64,000 nucleotides of DNA from Ascochyta rabiei. Lineage: Eukaryota > Ascomycota > Dothideomycetes > Pleosporales > Didymellaceae. The DNA lies in NCBI RefSeq assembly GCF_004011695.2, contig NC_082413.1, positions 1,037,001-1,101,000 of the forward strand, given 5' to 3'. The position numbers and the translations under genes are program-made. The notes beneath the pieces are model-generated. The model saw only the letters and a list, made by a program, of their open reading frames with translations. It was not told the origin of the DNA and made no database searches. Shown here piece by piece: positions 1-13,279 of the stretch (positions are counted from its first letter, which is position 1; each line of letters opens with the position of its first letter).

Positions 1-2399
1 AACTGTAAGGCTAACTAGTAAAAGGTATTATTTACTTACTCTCTATTAGTAAAGGGCTTAACCCTAATAAGTCTTTAATATCTGCTGCTAACTTATCTCT
101 AGCACTATTGTATACTTGCTTAACTGTAGCTTATTAAAATGTTAAAGGTCTTTCTTTCCTAACTGCAGCTCTCTAAGCTCTTTCTAGGATAGTATTAACT
201 TGGCGGTTGCATGCCTTGTCTAACCTAGTTACTGCGTTTAAGGAGGAGCTATCTTTAACGTTATATGCCCCTAGTATAATGTCCCTATTATTAATATAAT
301 TAAGACTATAAACTTTATAATAGTCCTTGTTAAGGATTTAGAAGTTCTAAAAAGAGTGTAATAACTTATAGTCTAGCTTATAATTATCTATTGTAGTTAG
401 TGTGCTAACACTTCTAATAATCTTTCTCTGTATGTCTAGGCCTGGCCTAGATCTATACATTACCCCTCTAGGCCTAGAGTCTACACCTTGAAATAGATTA
501 GGTTTAACTGCAGAGGCTAGCTAGTCTAGGACATCCTGTGAAACTTTAAAGTACTCTTAAATCTTCTGTTTTAACTAATTAAGTAAATAAGTAGGTGGGA
601 CAGATCCTTAGATAGGTTTAATTTAATAGTAAGTAGGACTAAAGTAGTATCTGCGTTAACTGTCTTAGTTAAGTTAAAAACTACACTACCCTATATAGGT
701 AAGTGCTCTGTACAATTCACACTTATAGGCTTAGTAGTTTAGCTCTCTATATATGTTATAGGAGTTACTATACTCTCTTTCTTAGGAGTAGTTTACCCCT
801 TATCTTAGGTTAACGTTCCTAGGTGCGTTAGTAATGTAAGAGCTATTGTTTCTTTCCTAGGTAGCACTAGCTCTAGTTGCTTAAGAAATTAAGTAAGCGT
901 AATTAGTAGGAGACTAAAGGATCTCTTTTATCTAATTGTTGGAGTTTATAAGGGTGCTAACTTCTACTAGAGATAGCTTCTATCTGCCTATTGCCTAGAC
1001 AAGCTCTTTAACGTCTTTATTAACACTAGGAGGTAGGGGTGTTTTACTCTTACTACCCTAACCAGCTAGTTAATCCTTAGCCTAGGTAACAATAGACTTA
1101 GCGTTAATTAGCTCCTTAGTGCTGTTTATAAGGCGCTGGGTTTCCTTAGTATGTTTATTGTCCCTTCTAAGCGCCAATTCCTTTAAACCTTAGCACTGCT
1201 TATGCACCCTTTTAATAAAATTGTAGATGTTATTAAGTATAAACAAAGATTAATCCTTTACATCTAGTCTGTTTTACATGTTAAAGAGGACAAGGTCCTT
1301 GTTAACCTTTAGCAGTCCTAAGAAGAAGTAGTATCCTTCCTTAGAGGTTAGAATTTAATTATTCTTTTAATATGTATTACTATATACTATAAAGTTAGTA
1401 TAGTAGTATAATAGTCTAGGGAAAGCTTAAGAGGTTTCTTTAATATAGGCTTTAAGGAACGCTTAATTGCCTATGCGTTAAGCAGTGTCCTAGTCTTTCT
1501 AGTAATCCTTTATAGCGATCTGAAGCTTAACCTAATTATCTAAAGCGTATGGTTTTAAGCGTTTAATAAACCTCCTATAGTAATTATAGCAGTAGTTAGG
1601 GAAGACCCTAACCTTCTACTTATTACTTAACCCTCTGTTTTCTGCTATGTGGTTATAGTTATTAGGGAACTCTATAACCCCCTTTCTATTAAAGGATAGT
1701 TAGATAGACCTTCCCTTTATCAGAACAATAACCTAATAGCTGTTTCCTGTTAGGGAAGATAGTGTCTCTATAGAGTCTAAAGGGTTGTCTATAGTAGTGT
1801 ACATTAATCCTTAGTAGTCTGTTATATTAAGAAGATAATAGTTTCTTATAATTAAAGTAATCTTAATTACTCTGTCTGTTAGAGTAGCTTAGTCCCTGTC
1901 TTTTATGTTCCTCTTGTCCTAAGTCCTAAAGAATAGGGGCGAGCAGACCCTAAGGAATAGGGCTAAGCAGAACTGTGCAGATAATATACAGATAAGTATT
2001 AGAAATTAGACTAAGATAGTCCCTTAGCTAAGGCTTTTCTAGGTTAACTAGATGCCTACCTTGTTTTAAACTTGTTTTTCTTGTTTTCTAAATAATAGGT
2101 CTGATAGTAACGTCCTAGTCTAGAATTAACAGGATAATTCCTAGGCCGTGCCCTAGCCTTTAGAGTGGCAGATATTTAGATAATAACGTCCTAGTCCAGA
2201 ATTAACAGGATAATTCCTAGGCCGTGCCCCAGCCTTTAGAGTGGCAGATATTTAGATAATAACGTTCTAGTCTAGAGTAAACAGGATAATTCCTAAACTA
2301 TACCCTAGCCTTTAGAGTAGCAGAAATTTAATGTTGCCTGCTATACTGTGCCCCCTAGTTAGGTTACTATTTTGTTCTAGTATAAGTATTAAAGCATCT
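1..2399 (-). mobile_element. RIP-degraded LTR element body with Gag-like remnant
   Basis: This is the internal region of a retroelement read on the minus strand, lying directly inside the 228-bp LTR at 2400-2627. Reverse translation of about 1640-500 gives a long alpha-helical, Lys/Gln-rich reading interrupted mainly by TAG and TAA. Its size, position after the leader and composition resemble a retrotransposon Gag, but I see no zinc knuckle or polymerase motif, so the family is not assigned. A 76-bp tandem repeat sits in the leader. The element continues beyond the left edge of the window. No intact frame remains. Confidence 0.45.
2108..2335. repeat. Tandem repeat, three copies of 76 bp
   Basis: Three head-to-tail copies start at about 2108, 2184 and 2260, each beginning TAACGTYCTAGTC. 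Copies 1 and 2 are nearly identical; copy 3 carries more C-to-T and G-to-A changes. The array lies between the LTR at 2400-2627 and the Gag-like region, in the untranslated leader of the minus-strand element. Confidence 0.85.
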
Positions 2400-2627
2400 T
2401 GTTAGCAGGCACATTAGGAAGGATACTTATTATTATTATTGTTAAGGGTTAAAGAGATAAGTAATATAGTAGTTAAATTCTATAAGTAAGTGTTACTAGT
2501 TGTTGTTATAGGTGTCCTGCCTTAACAGTTCCTGTTAAGGTCTCTTATACCCTTCTGCCGGCCAGATTACGTACACTAGTTAAGTATCCTAGTTCTTACT
2601 AAGGAAGTTACTGTGTGCACTAGCACA
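2400..2627 (-). repeat. 228-bp LTR, copy 1 (5' LTR of minus-strand element)
   Basis: The plus strand reads TGTTAGCAGGCAC at the left edge and GTGCACTAGCACA at the right edge. An inverse copy of the same 228 bp lies at 19449-19676. Both copies share about 28 bp of adjoining internal sequence on the same side, which fixes the internal side: to the left here and to the right at 19677. Internal sequences diverge beyond that point. The right edge abuts Gypsy-alpha sequence that is continuous in another copy near 57640, so this element interrupts or truncates Gypsy-alpha here. Confidence 0.75.
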
Positions 2628-5600
2628 TTGTATTCTGTAATACGTCTAGAGGCTTCTACGTTGGCTTCGTGTATCCTTTCCATTTAACTAGGACCTGTAA
2701 CTTGTTCTGTCTACAGGCCTTCTTTTTTTTTAGGATTACCTCTACCTCCTATTTGGCCAGGGTTGGATTGTCCTCCTCTAGGACAACTAGTAAACCTAGT
2801 CTAATTTCCTGTAGGCGCTGTGTTAGTAGCAGGTTAGAAGCTACACATTCTAGCAGGTCTACGTGCACTGTCTTGTAGAGGTTACCTAGTAAATCTAGAG
2901 TAATAGTTAAAGGGGTAGGAACTGCGACTACTGTGTACTAGGCTTATAACTAGTTAAGCTTCTAGCTTAGCCTATTAGTTTTTATGTTGTAGAGAGAAAA
3001 CTACACCCTATCTCCTACGTAGTACTGCTCTGCAGGCCTACAGCTGCAGTCTGTTGCGTTCTAGGTGCGCTTTTATACCTATACTATAGCTGCCTAGGTA
3101 AGCTCTATACTCTACTAGAGGTAGTCTAGGAAATAGACTACCTGTCCCTATAGTGTGTTCTAGCTAATAGTTAGGAGCACTGTTGTCTATAGGAGGTCTA
3201 TATTTTAGCTGTAGAGAAGTAGGTTAGAACTAACCCTAGTAACTAAGAAATTGTGATTATTAAGAGCTAGTTAGCAGGCTAGAAGGCAGTTAGGCTAGTT
3301 ATTCTGTTTAAAGTTTACTATAACCTATAGGACTGCCTACACCTCTTAGTTAGCCTGCTCTGTCCCTCTATCTATCTAGGGGTAGTAGGCTGTAGAGAGT
3401 AGCTAGTCTACCCCTATAAGGCTACACAGCGTTGTCTAAAAATGTCCCAGCTAGTCTAAGCTGCAGTCTAAGATTATAGAGCTAGGAAAGCCTTAGAACT
3501 ACTACTACGTGTTGCAGAAGACCTTAGCGTAATATTCTGCAGTTATAGAAGTTATCGCCTTAAGCCGCACATACTTAGAAAGGTAATCTATAATAACTAG
3601 GAGATAGCGCAGTGCATTCTTATTAGCCTAAGAGAGGTTAACTATAAAGTCTATTAAAATCTAGGACTAAAAACAGTTAGTAATAGGTAATAGCTAGAGT
3701 AAGCTCTACTATTAGTGCTGCAACATATGTGCGCTGTAATAGTAGTAGTTATAGACATAATACTAAACGTCCTATAACATCTCCTCCTAGTAGAAGTTAT
3801 ATCTAACAACGTAGAATATAGCGTTAGCACCTAGATAGCCTGTTAGGTTAGATTTATGTACTCTTTAGATTATTATAGTTGTAAGTAGCTTCTAGTACAG
3901 AACCTATATAACCCTACGCTACAGCAGTGTACTATAAGCACTAAGCGTGCAATCTACAATTTACTAAGTAGTCTTAGCCTTAGAAGGGAACTAGTAGGCC
4001 TCCTTATAGACAGCAGACAGGCGTGCTATTTACCCTGTGTCCTACTAAACACCTTTATTCTATAGTAATTACATATATATATTAATAAAAAGTAGGGGTA
4101 TACTAGAGTCTAGTATACAAATTACTAACACTAAAACTAGGGTTATTATCCTATAGACCCCCCCTAACTTCCTATTATAGTCCTGTTCCTAGCAGCTTAG
4201 CATATCTAGTTAGGCTGCTAGGCGCCCTAGGCGGAAGCAAAGATAGAAACAGAACTTTAATAGCTCTTCTGCCTATTAGTACTACCTCTTACTTAACCTA
4301 CGCGCTGTTATAAAGTACTAAAGGTTCTTGTAGTTAGTAAGGATAGTAAACAGCCTAGCAATAGACCCTAATTTAGCTGCCTAGACCCCTAGGTACTTTA
4401 TAACAGCAGTTAACTCCTTATTATAGATAGTGTAGTTCTGTTATTCTATTATAAGTATAGCAGAGTAATATGTAACTAGGTAAAGCACCATCCTATACTA
4501 TTAAGAAAGGCAGCTACCTAGCGCCTTACTAGAGCAGTCTACCTCTAATAGTGTTTCTTACTTAGGGTCCTACTAGGCTAGGACTAGTTCTGTTATAAAT
4601 GCGTTCTTTAGCTAGTAGAACGCTGCATCCTCCTTCTACCCCTACCTAAACAGGATATCCTTCCCTATAAGTTAATTAAGTAGGGCAGTAATATTAGAGA
4701 AGGCTAGGATAAAGTCTTAGTAGAAGTTAGTAAACCTTAGGAAACTGCAGACCCTGCGCAAAGACTATAGAGCTTCCTAATTACAGATAGCCTTAACCTT
4801 CTTAGGATTAGGATAAATATCCTTTCTAGCCTCTATAATATTTCCTAGGTAGTGTACTTTCTTTATTATAAATACGCACTTCTTAAGATCTAAATACAGC
4901 CCTACATTGCATAGAAGCGTAAGGACTCTACTAACCTTCCCTAAGTAGTCTGTCCTAGACCTGCTACTGTAAACTAGGACATTATCTAGGTACGCAGTGG
5001 CATAGTTACCTAATGTCTCTTAAAGCACGCTGTTAATATAACGCTAGAAGGACACTAGTGCTCTAGCTAGGCTGAATAGGCAGACTAGCTACTTAAAGAG
5101 CCTAAAACAGGTGTAGAACGTAGTAAGGTGCTTATCTCCTTCTGTAACACAAATCTAGTAAAATGCTAAACAGATATTAACCTTAAAGAACTAGTAGGCA
5201 CCCCCTAGTGTACGCAAGGTTTCCTTAATAAGAGGGAGTAGGTACTAGTTAGCAATTATAATGCTATTAAGTGTGTAATAGTCTACGTATATACGCTACC
5301 TACTAAAGGACTTTTTAACTAGCAGGACTAGGGCCCCTACTAGGGAAGAGGAGGCGCAGATCTACTCCTTGTCTATTAGTGCTAACACCTATTTCTGTAG
5401 CTTAAGTAGCTAGTCCCTTAGCATGTTGTATAGAGGACCCTAGATTAGAGGCTTCTCCTTTCTAGACTAGTTGCGTTGTAACTGTATGTGGTAATCTATC
5501 TAGCCCCTATATAGGGGGAGGCTAGAGGCCTTACTCTTATTAAATAGGTCCTAAAACTAGACTAACTTAGGAGGAAGAGGGTCTACCTCCTCTGCTGTCC

Positions 5601-7638
5601 CTTACGCTCCCAGGGATTAAACTAAGAGGATTTTAGTAATGTTGTAGAAGCTTATAGAGACAAACTAGTTCCTAGGCAGGCGCTTCTAGAGCCTATTAGC
5701 TAGGGTCTTATTAAACTTAGTTACTAACAGAACAGCTACGTAAATGTTTGCTGTACGCTATAAGAATTTATAGATAATAAGGTTCCCTACCTATTATATC
5801 CTAAGTGTGCCCTTTTCTACATCTAACACTACGCCCTCTTATTAGAGCTAGAGCTTCCCTAAAATAATATCCTAGCTTAGACCTAGCACTATGTAGGCTA
5901 CAGCCTATAAGCGCTACCTGTCTAAGGTATACCTAAACAGGACTAAATAGAAGATTATAGACTTTCTACTAGTGCCTACTACTTACGCTAGGCATTATAG
6001 CAGCACCTTAATAAAGTCTCCTTCTAAGCGTGCAGTAAAGTTATTACTTACTACGCTAAAGTATTTATACTCTAAGTCTACTAGCGCGTTAGCCTAAATT
6101 ACCCTATTAATAAATAATAGAATGTAGAATAGGGGCTTGTCTATAGAGTCTGTAATAGCTCCCCTAGCAGCCTACAATGCCCCTGTACTAGTAGTCTCCC
6201 CTACTAATATACTCCTACAGCACTCCTAACTTAGACTTATATTAGAAGCAGCTAGTTTCCCCTATACAAACTAGCCTCTTCCTTACCTAAGATTATTACT
6301 ACCTATACTGTAGTTACTACTACGTTAGCGTAATCCTAGTAAATGTGTCCTCCTTTACTATAATAGGTACACAGGTTAGCCTCCTAGCGTTGCTAAAATA
6401 CCTTATTAGGAACCTACGTAGCCTAGTTAGGAGTAGACTACTTCTAACCCCTACGCTTAGCACTACTGCTAGTGCAAACTGCAGACATAACTGTTATCTT
6501 AACGTTACTGTCCTTATTACGTTTAGGCAGCGCCTAGGTAGGGATGTAGCATAGCTAGTTTTCTATAGCTATAGTCTTAATGTCTATAGTAATAGACTTA
6601 TACTTTATAACAGCTACATTATAATCTATATAAGTTACTTCTTAGTTTATTACTATATTACAGATATTTGCGTATAGAGCCTAGCAGAGCTTTAATAGGT
6701 ATTGTTCTCTATCCTAGTAGAGGCTGCCAATTTGCACTAGCAGCTGCTTAAACTAGATAAAAAAGTCTAAGAACAACTTATTAGGACCTTAACAGACGCT
6801 TTCTAGTTTCGCCTAGGCCTGTTCCTAGCTGTAGTTGTTGCTGTAGCAGAATTCTAGGTATGCTAGGAAGTCCTTTAGGCTCTACACACCTTAGGTACCC
6901 CTAATCTTATAGAATAGAGCTACATCTTATTATACAGACGTACTAAGCTATGACTATATAAAGGAAAACATGTCCTATAGCCTACTAATAAAGGATGTGT
7001 CTGCCTGTAGCTTTTATTCTATTATAACCTACTACGCCTTAAACAAGGATTTATCTCTAGTAAAGGCCTTACCTATAGGAAGAGGTTTCCTATAGGCTGT
7101 AGACGTCTGTATAGGGGTATGCAGGCCTAAGGTAGATGCTAAAAATAGCGCTTTGTAAGGCAGGTTAGGGGCTAGGGTAGACGTTAATAGGTACAGCGTT
7201 GCTTCTAAGGAGGATAATAGGACTATAGACGCAGGTCTAGTACAGGCGTTAGCTGTTTGTGCTAGGGACTCTATAAACGTGCGCATATTAGAGTTATTAC
7301 GCTTAAGTAATACTATGTGCTTATTAGCAGCTAATAAGGCCTACTGCAGGTTTGTTATAAACTGCAACGTCTAGGCTATAAATTCCTAAAGGGTTAAGGG
7401 GACAGATTTGTCTAAGGGGTTATTCTAGGAGCTAGCTGACATAGTACGAGTGCTAGCTGTTCTCCTAGAAGAAGAGATACAAATATTATAGACTAGCCTT
7501 AGAGTAGGATAAAATAAGGGTTAATATAGTATTGTATCTCTTATAGAGGTAACACGTTACATGTCCTTCTAATATGTCTGTAGAGCACGTAACTATCCTG
7601 TCTCGCTTAAGGCTTAGATAAGGTCTAAGCCTATAACA
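2628..7638 (-). mobile_element. Gypsy-alpha copy 1 (Ty3/Gypsy), RIP-degraded, 3' end missing
   Basis: A Ty3/Gypsy retrotransposon on the minus strand. Reverse transcriptase is recognised near 4980-5010 by the reading AYLDNVLV (from the YLDD box). Integrase is recognised at about 3390-3610 by IISDRS and STAYHP readings typical of the DDE core. Gag lies at about 6400-7480 and protease presumably between. Stops are nearly all TAG or TAA. The 5' LTR is 7484-7638. The 3' part and 3' LTR are missing; copy 3 (from 55533) shows that about 2 kb more should lie to the left. All reading frames are non-functional. Confidence 0.85.
7484..7638 (-). repeat. Gypsy-alpha LTR (155 bp), 5' LTR of copy 1
   Basis: 155 bp with homologues of exactly the same length at 37126-37280 and 55533-55687. 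In element orientation it begins TGTTATAGGC. The terminal CA has been mutated to TA in this copy. It contains the conserved stretch beginning GTATTGTATCTC on the plus strand. Confidence 0.85.
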
Positions 7639-10600
7639 TTAATAAGCTTATTAATACTGTTATTAACATTTACGTATAACTCTACAAACTTTAGCAAGAA
7701 CTTTAAGATAATCCTAGAGCCTGTACTACTGTTATTGCTACTAAAAGGCCGCTACTAAGGAACTAGTAGCGCAACAACTTAAATTAAGGACAGTAAGGAG
7801 GTTATAATTAGCTAAACACTAGTTATTACACCTACAGCGACACTTAGAGTAGATACTACAGACCTAAAGCAATAGACCTCTTAAACCTTAACAAGGGACT
7901 ACTAAAGCGATAGAACAAGAAGCCTAAGGGGGGTAACTAACACAAAGGTAGCAGGGACTGCTACAACTGTAGTAAACTAGGCTACTTTAGTAGGGACTAC
8001 TAGATAAATAAGGTTTACTGCTAGTTAAATGTACTTACCTGTAATTATAATAATACAGATACTAGTAAATAGGAAATTCTTACTAATAACATAGAACAAC
8101 TACTAGAAGACCTAGAGTCTAGTCTAGAGGACGATAACAACTGTATTGTACCTCCAATTCATGTACTAACACCCTACTAGAACGCCTAGACAGGCAAAGA
8201 AACAAAATACTACTCTAACAACAACTAGCAAAAGATAGACAACCTACTAGACACCTTAGGGCAAGAGTTTAACTAAATTAGCGCCCTACTAACACACAAA
8301 CAAGAACGTATAGCTTAACAACGCTAGAAGCGTAACAATAAAGAAGCCTATTACTAAATATATTAAGAACTTGTTAGTCCTGTAGAAGTACCTAAAATTG
8401 CAGAAATAACACTAGAACTCTAACAGCTCGTTTACTAGTTTAGAAAAGGAAGCAATAATAGTAAACAGTTTGCTAAGGACCTAGAAGAAGCTAAAGACTA
8501 GCTTTAGTGTAAGTAAAAAATATAGCTTAGCCTAGAACATATGTAGAAGTAGAAAGAAGCACTACTGATAATTAGCCTATAACTACAGTACATCCTAGAC
8601 TACTAAAACCTAAAATATAGAAACCTTATATAGATAGTATGTACTAAGGATAAATGCATAGTCTACTATAACAAGAAGCTTAGTGTAGGATAGTTCCTAG
8701 CACAACAAAGCCTCTGTTATAGTTAATAGTACTAGTGTTATAATAACCTATGTAAACTTTATCTTATTAACAAACGCTAGAAAGCATATTTTTCTAGAAT
8801 AGATAACCTACAGGCTATAATACAAATACAGCTAGTAGTTAATAGAAGTTACTATAACACACGCTGGCAGAACTGCCTTAATATAGATTATAAGAAGCAC
8901 AGGAGCATAAAGGAATTTAAAGGGTTTAGTAAAGAGGGGACTTTTTTAGTCTAGCGCCTACAAGCCCTAGGGATTAATCTATTAATAGCATTAGGAACAA
9001 TTACCTTATTAAGCTACCTATTAAACTAAATAGGGTAGCCTTAACAGTACTCTTAGACTTAGGAGTATAAGCAAGTTATATATATAAAACAGCAATATAG
9101 CAAGCTAGACTTAGATTATATTATAAGAAGAACCCTTATTTACTCTAAGTAGCTAATAGAGAATCTATGCTAGATAAACTGCTAATTATACTTAAAGTAA
9201 TAGCAGCACCTCTATAGATACAGGGGCACTATAAGGAAATAAACCTAGACGTCTTTGCAAAGGCCACGCACAACGTTATATTAGGACTTCCCTAGTTACA
9301 AAAGCACAACCTAAAGATAGACTAGGCATAAGAAAGACTTTTAATAGAAGGATATAAATGCAGCACTAATATATCTATGCCTACGCAGCGCACACAGCAG
9401 CTGGTAGATAAGAAGGAGATTAATAATATCTCTTTAATATATAAGATGTGCTAAGATAGAGTAGTTAACTCTATTGATGCTAAACGCCCTACAGATTACA
9501 TAGTAAGAGTTAAGAAGGAAAGGAGTGCACCTCCTGCTATCCCTAACGTGTATAGACAGTACGCAGAGATATTTAGAGAAGAGCTTACAGTAAAAGCCCT
9601 GCCTAAGTATAAACCCTAGGATTACAAGATTAAGCTCTAGAAAGGAAAGATACTAACTTTTAGGCTATTATACAAGTTATTAGAAAAGGAACTTAAAGTA
9701 CTTTATAAGTATATTAAGAAGAACCTTAAGAAGGGATTTATTAGAAGATTAGAATTACCTGCAGGGTACCTAATTATATTTGTTCCTAAGAAGGATAGCA
9801 AGCTACAACCTTACATTAACTTTAGGAAGCTTAATAAAATTACTATTAAAAACTGCTACCTGCTCCTAAACATTACAGAGTTGCAAGACTAGCTAGTAGG
9901 AGCTTAGTACTTTACAGTATTAGACCTATAAGGTGCGTACAACCTTATACGTATAAAGAAAGGAGAAGAAAAGAAAATAGTATTTAGGACGTAATATAGA
10001 CTCTATAAGTACCTAGTTATACTGTTTAGTCTAACAAACGCACTAGCAATGTGCTAGGAGTTAATTAACAACATCCTATAAGCACACCTTAACAGAACTG
10101 TAGTAGCGTACCTAGATAATATCCTAGTGTACTTAAAGACACTAAAAGAGCACAAACAACACGTTACAGAAGTGCTAGAATACCTAAGGCAGGTAGACCT
10201 ACAACTTAAACCTAAGAAGTGCAAATAGCATAAGGAGGAAGTTAAATTCCTAGGGTATATTATAGGACAATATAGAGTTAAGATTAGTCTAACAAAGGTA
10301 GAAGTAGTTACGACTTAGCAAACGCTAAAAATAGTTAAACAGATCTAGGAATTCTTAGGATTTATTAACTTTAACCGACGCTTTATTAAGGACTACTCTA
10401 AGATTGCAATTCTGCTAATAAAGCTTACGTAGAAGGATACATTATTTAAGTAGGGATAAGAACAGAATAATACGTTGAAGGCACTTAAGTAAGCCTATAT
10501 TGCACCTCCTACGTTAATTATATTTTACAGTAGCAAACTAATGCGCATAGAGACTAACACCTTAGATCTTATATTAGGCATATATATTACATAAGAAAAG

Positions 10601-13257
10601 GATAGACTATAGCACCCTATTACTTACTACTTACGTAAGTTCTTAGGACCTAAAGAACGCTATAATGTGCATAATAAAGAATTGCTTACTATTATATTAG
10701 CTCTAGAACATTAGCAACTATACGTAGAAAGCTGCTTAGAACTTACTATCTATACTAACTATAAGAACCTAGTATACTTTACTACTACTAAGGTCTTAAA
10801 TTAATAACAAGTACGTTAGTCTAAGATACTTAGATAATATAAATTTAAAATATTGTATACGCTAGGCAAAGACAATAGTAGAGCTAATACGCTTAGTAGA
10901 CAACATAACCTTACTAGAGAAAAGACAATAAACCAGTTTGCAGTACTAGGAATTAATAATAATAGGTTACTTAGACTATTGCAGCAACTAAACAATATAA
11001 TGCAAATTAAAAACAAACAGCGCATTACATTAGACGTACTAGAGGAACTTTAGGATAAAATTATAGCTAATTACTATAAAAACCTGCTATACAGACACTC
11101 TAGAATTACACGTATAATAGAACTTGTTAAGTAACACTACAAGTTTAGTAATATAAAGGACAAGGTTACTAAATACATTAAGAACTGTGTTAACCGTTAG
11201 TAAAATAAACACAGTACACATGCAAAATACAGAGAAATGTAGGCAATAGAGTTACTAACAGCGCTATAGACAAATATTATAATAGACTTTATTATACAGC
11301 TACCTATCTTAAGAGACCCTATAACTAGATACAACTATAACTTAATTTTTGTTATAGTTAATAGATTTCCTAAGTACGCTAAAATAATATGGTTTTAATA
11401 TAGCTATACTGTAGAGTAGCTTGTATAAGTGTTCCTAGATTAACATATAAGGCATTATAGCATACTAGAATTAATTATTAGTAATTAAGATAAACTCTTT
11501 ACGTTAAATTATTAGACTACGCTCTTAGCAGCTATTAGTACTAAGAAGAAGCTCTTAACAGCCTATTATCTGCAGACAAACAGATAGACTAAAAGAACAA
11601 ATTAGACTATAGAAACATACCTATAGATATACAGCAACTAGCAGTAAGACAACTAGGTCTTACTGTTACCTATAGCACAAATTATATATAACAACAAATT
11701 ATTAGAAGTTATAGGAGAATTACTATTCTTCCTAATTTACAGGATGCACCTAAATCTCTTTACTAGAAGTCTAGACACGCTGATTTAGACTAAATTAGTA
11801 ATATCCTTAGTAGTAAGACTAAAAGAAGTGCATAAGAAAGCACTAGAAAATATTAGTAAGGCTTAAGAATAAGCAATCTTATATATTAACTTGAAAAGAA
11901 AAACAGCACCTTAGCTAAAAGAGGGGGATAAAGTCTATCTTCTTACAAAAAACCTTTGCACACAAAGACTAACAAAAAAACTAGACTATATTAAAGTTAG
12001 AACCTTTTTTATTTTAAAGCAGATAAGCCTAGTTAACTAGAGACTTCATCTACTAAAGGATACAAAGATCTATCTAGTGTTCTACATATTGCTATTAGAA
12101 CCAGCTAACTCTAAAACGCCTATCTAGGAGAACTTCTATTATTAACCTAATAGTAAAGATAAATAGGAAGTTAAAAAAATAGTAATATATAAGGGAAATA
12201 GCAATTAAAGAAGGTATCTAGTTAAATAGTTAGGATACCTAGACTTAGAAAACACATAGAAACTACCTGCGCACCTTATAAACTGCTGCTAATTAGTACA
12301 TAATTACGATAATTTGCTACAGACTCTTTAATTAAGCTAAGAGCACCCTAGGTAGCTAGCAAGGCACATATGCTAATAGACGCTAAAGGACAGTTAGAAT
12401 TAACTTCCTTAGCTAGGTCTAACTTACTAGCCTTAACTATTCTATTTGCTAAACACAGCGCCTTTTACTGCACGCGTTTATTTACCTATTTTAGGATTTT
12501 CTTATTACGCAATAATTGCGCAATTATAGTTATAAGAAGTAACTTATCTTCTTCTACCTTTTTCTTATACTCCTTGTAAGTCTTATCTAATAACACCTAA
12601 GACATGTTTACACATAGCTTACTAGCCTTTATATACTTAGCACACTTTAGACCCTTTTAACTACCTAGCATAATGTAGCACTTGTAGCTACTAAAGAAAC
12701 AATAATTACAGGGGACTTTAGTAGGTGTATTAGCTTAACAGATTTCTAATGTAAGACAGATGTTGCAGGCGTATAAGGACATCTTAACTTATAGGTTACT
12801 AGAAGTAGAGATTACAGATTATATAAAACTCTAATAGACAATTACGTAGTTTAAGGACAAACTAAAGAGGAAGGGGGGATAGTGTTACAATCCTATGCTA
12901 GGGCACAGCACAAACATAAGTACTAGCTAACTAAGACCCCTAACTCTGCCCTAAAGGAATAAACTGTAGAGAAGAACAGAGATGTTACGTAACTACTTGT
13001 TAACAAGCATAACACACATAACTACATATTAACAAGCATAGTATAATATGCTTGTCTACAAGCACCCTTATGTATTTTTATTAGACTAACTCTAGTTACT
13101 TATTAATAAGTACTGTATCTCCTTAGTATATAGTTAGTAGGAACATAACCCTTATAGTTCGTGTTAAACCTTGTTAATTAAGTTTGTCTTTAGAGTCTTA
13201 ACCTGCGCTTAAACCAGACAGTCTACTCTGTACTATTTAGTGCACCCTATCTTTACA
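7639..13257 (+). mobile_element. Plus-strand Ty3/Gypsy element, RIP-degraded, 5' end missing
   Basis: A Ty3/Gypsy polyprotein can be followed on the plus strand through scattered stops. There is a Gag zinc knuckle at about 7959-8000 (CYNCSKLGYFSRDY, His and last Cys replaced by Tyr), a protease-like ALLDLGV reading near 9045, reverse transcriptase at about 9600-10300 (FVPKKDSKLQPYINFRKLN, later VAYLDNILVY), RNase H at about 10500-10900 and integrase at about 11060-11900. A polypurine tract (12862-12880) precedes the 3' LTR. The 5' LTR and most of Gag are absent; the left edge abuts the Gypsy-alpha LTR at 7638. The right edge of the 3' LTR is approximate because no second LTR is present for comparison. 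Confidence 0.85.
12883..13257 (+). repeat. Probable 3' LTR of the plus-strand Gypsy
   Basis: It begins TGTTACAATCC immediately after a polypurine tract of the form AAAGAGGAAGGGGGG. The end is placed at CTTTACA by analogy only; without a partner LTR the right boundary is uncertain by tens of bases. Confidence 0.5.
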
Positions 13258-13279
13258 AGCTTTGCCTAGTTAATAACCC

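Noticed and set aside
2108..2335. CRISPR-like array
   Set aside because: The repeats are head-to-tail without unique spacers, and the organism is a fungus.
10853..11053. 66-codon plus-strand frame as a gene
   Set aside because: It is an unbroken piece of the Gypsy RNase H to integrase region in the polyprotein frame, not a separate gene.
7800..12900. Alternative genetic code reading TAG/TAA as Gln or Trp
   Set aside because: The stops sit where both Trp and Gln are expected, and catalytic Asp and zinc-ligand His are also changed (to Asn and Tyr). The neighbouring island genes use a standard code. C-to-T mutation explains all of it.
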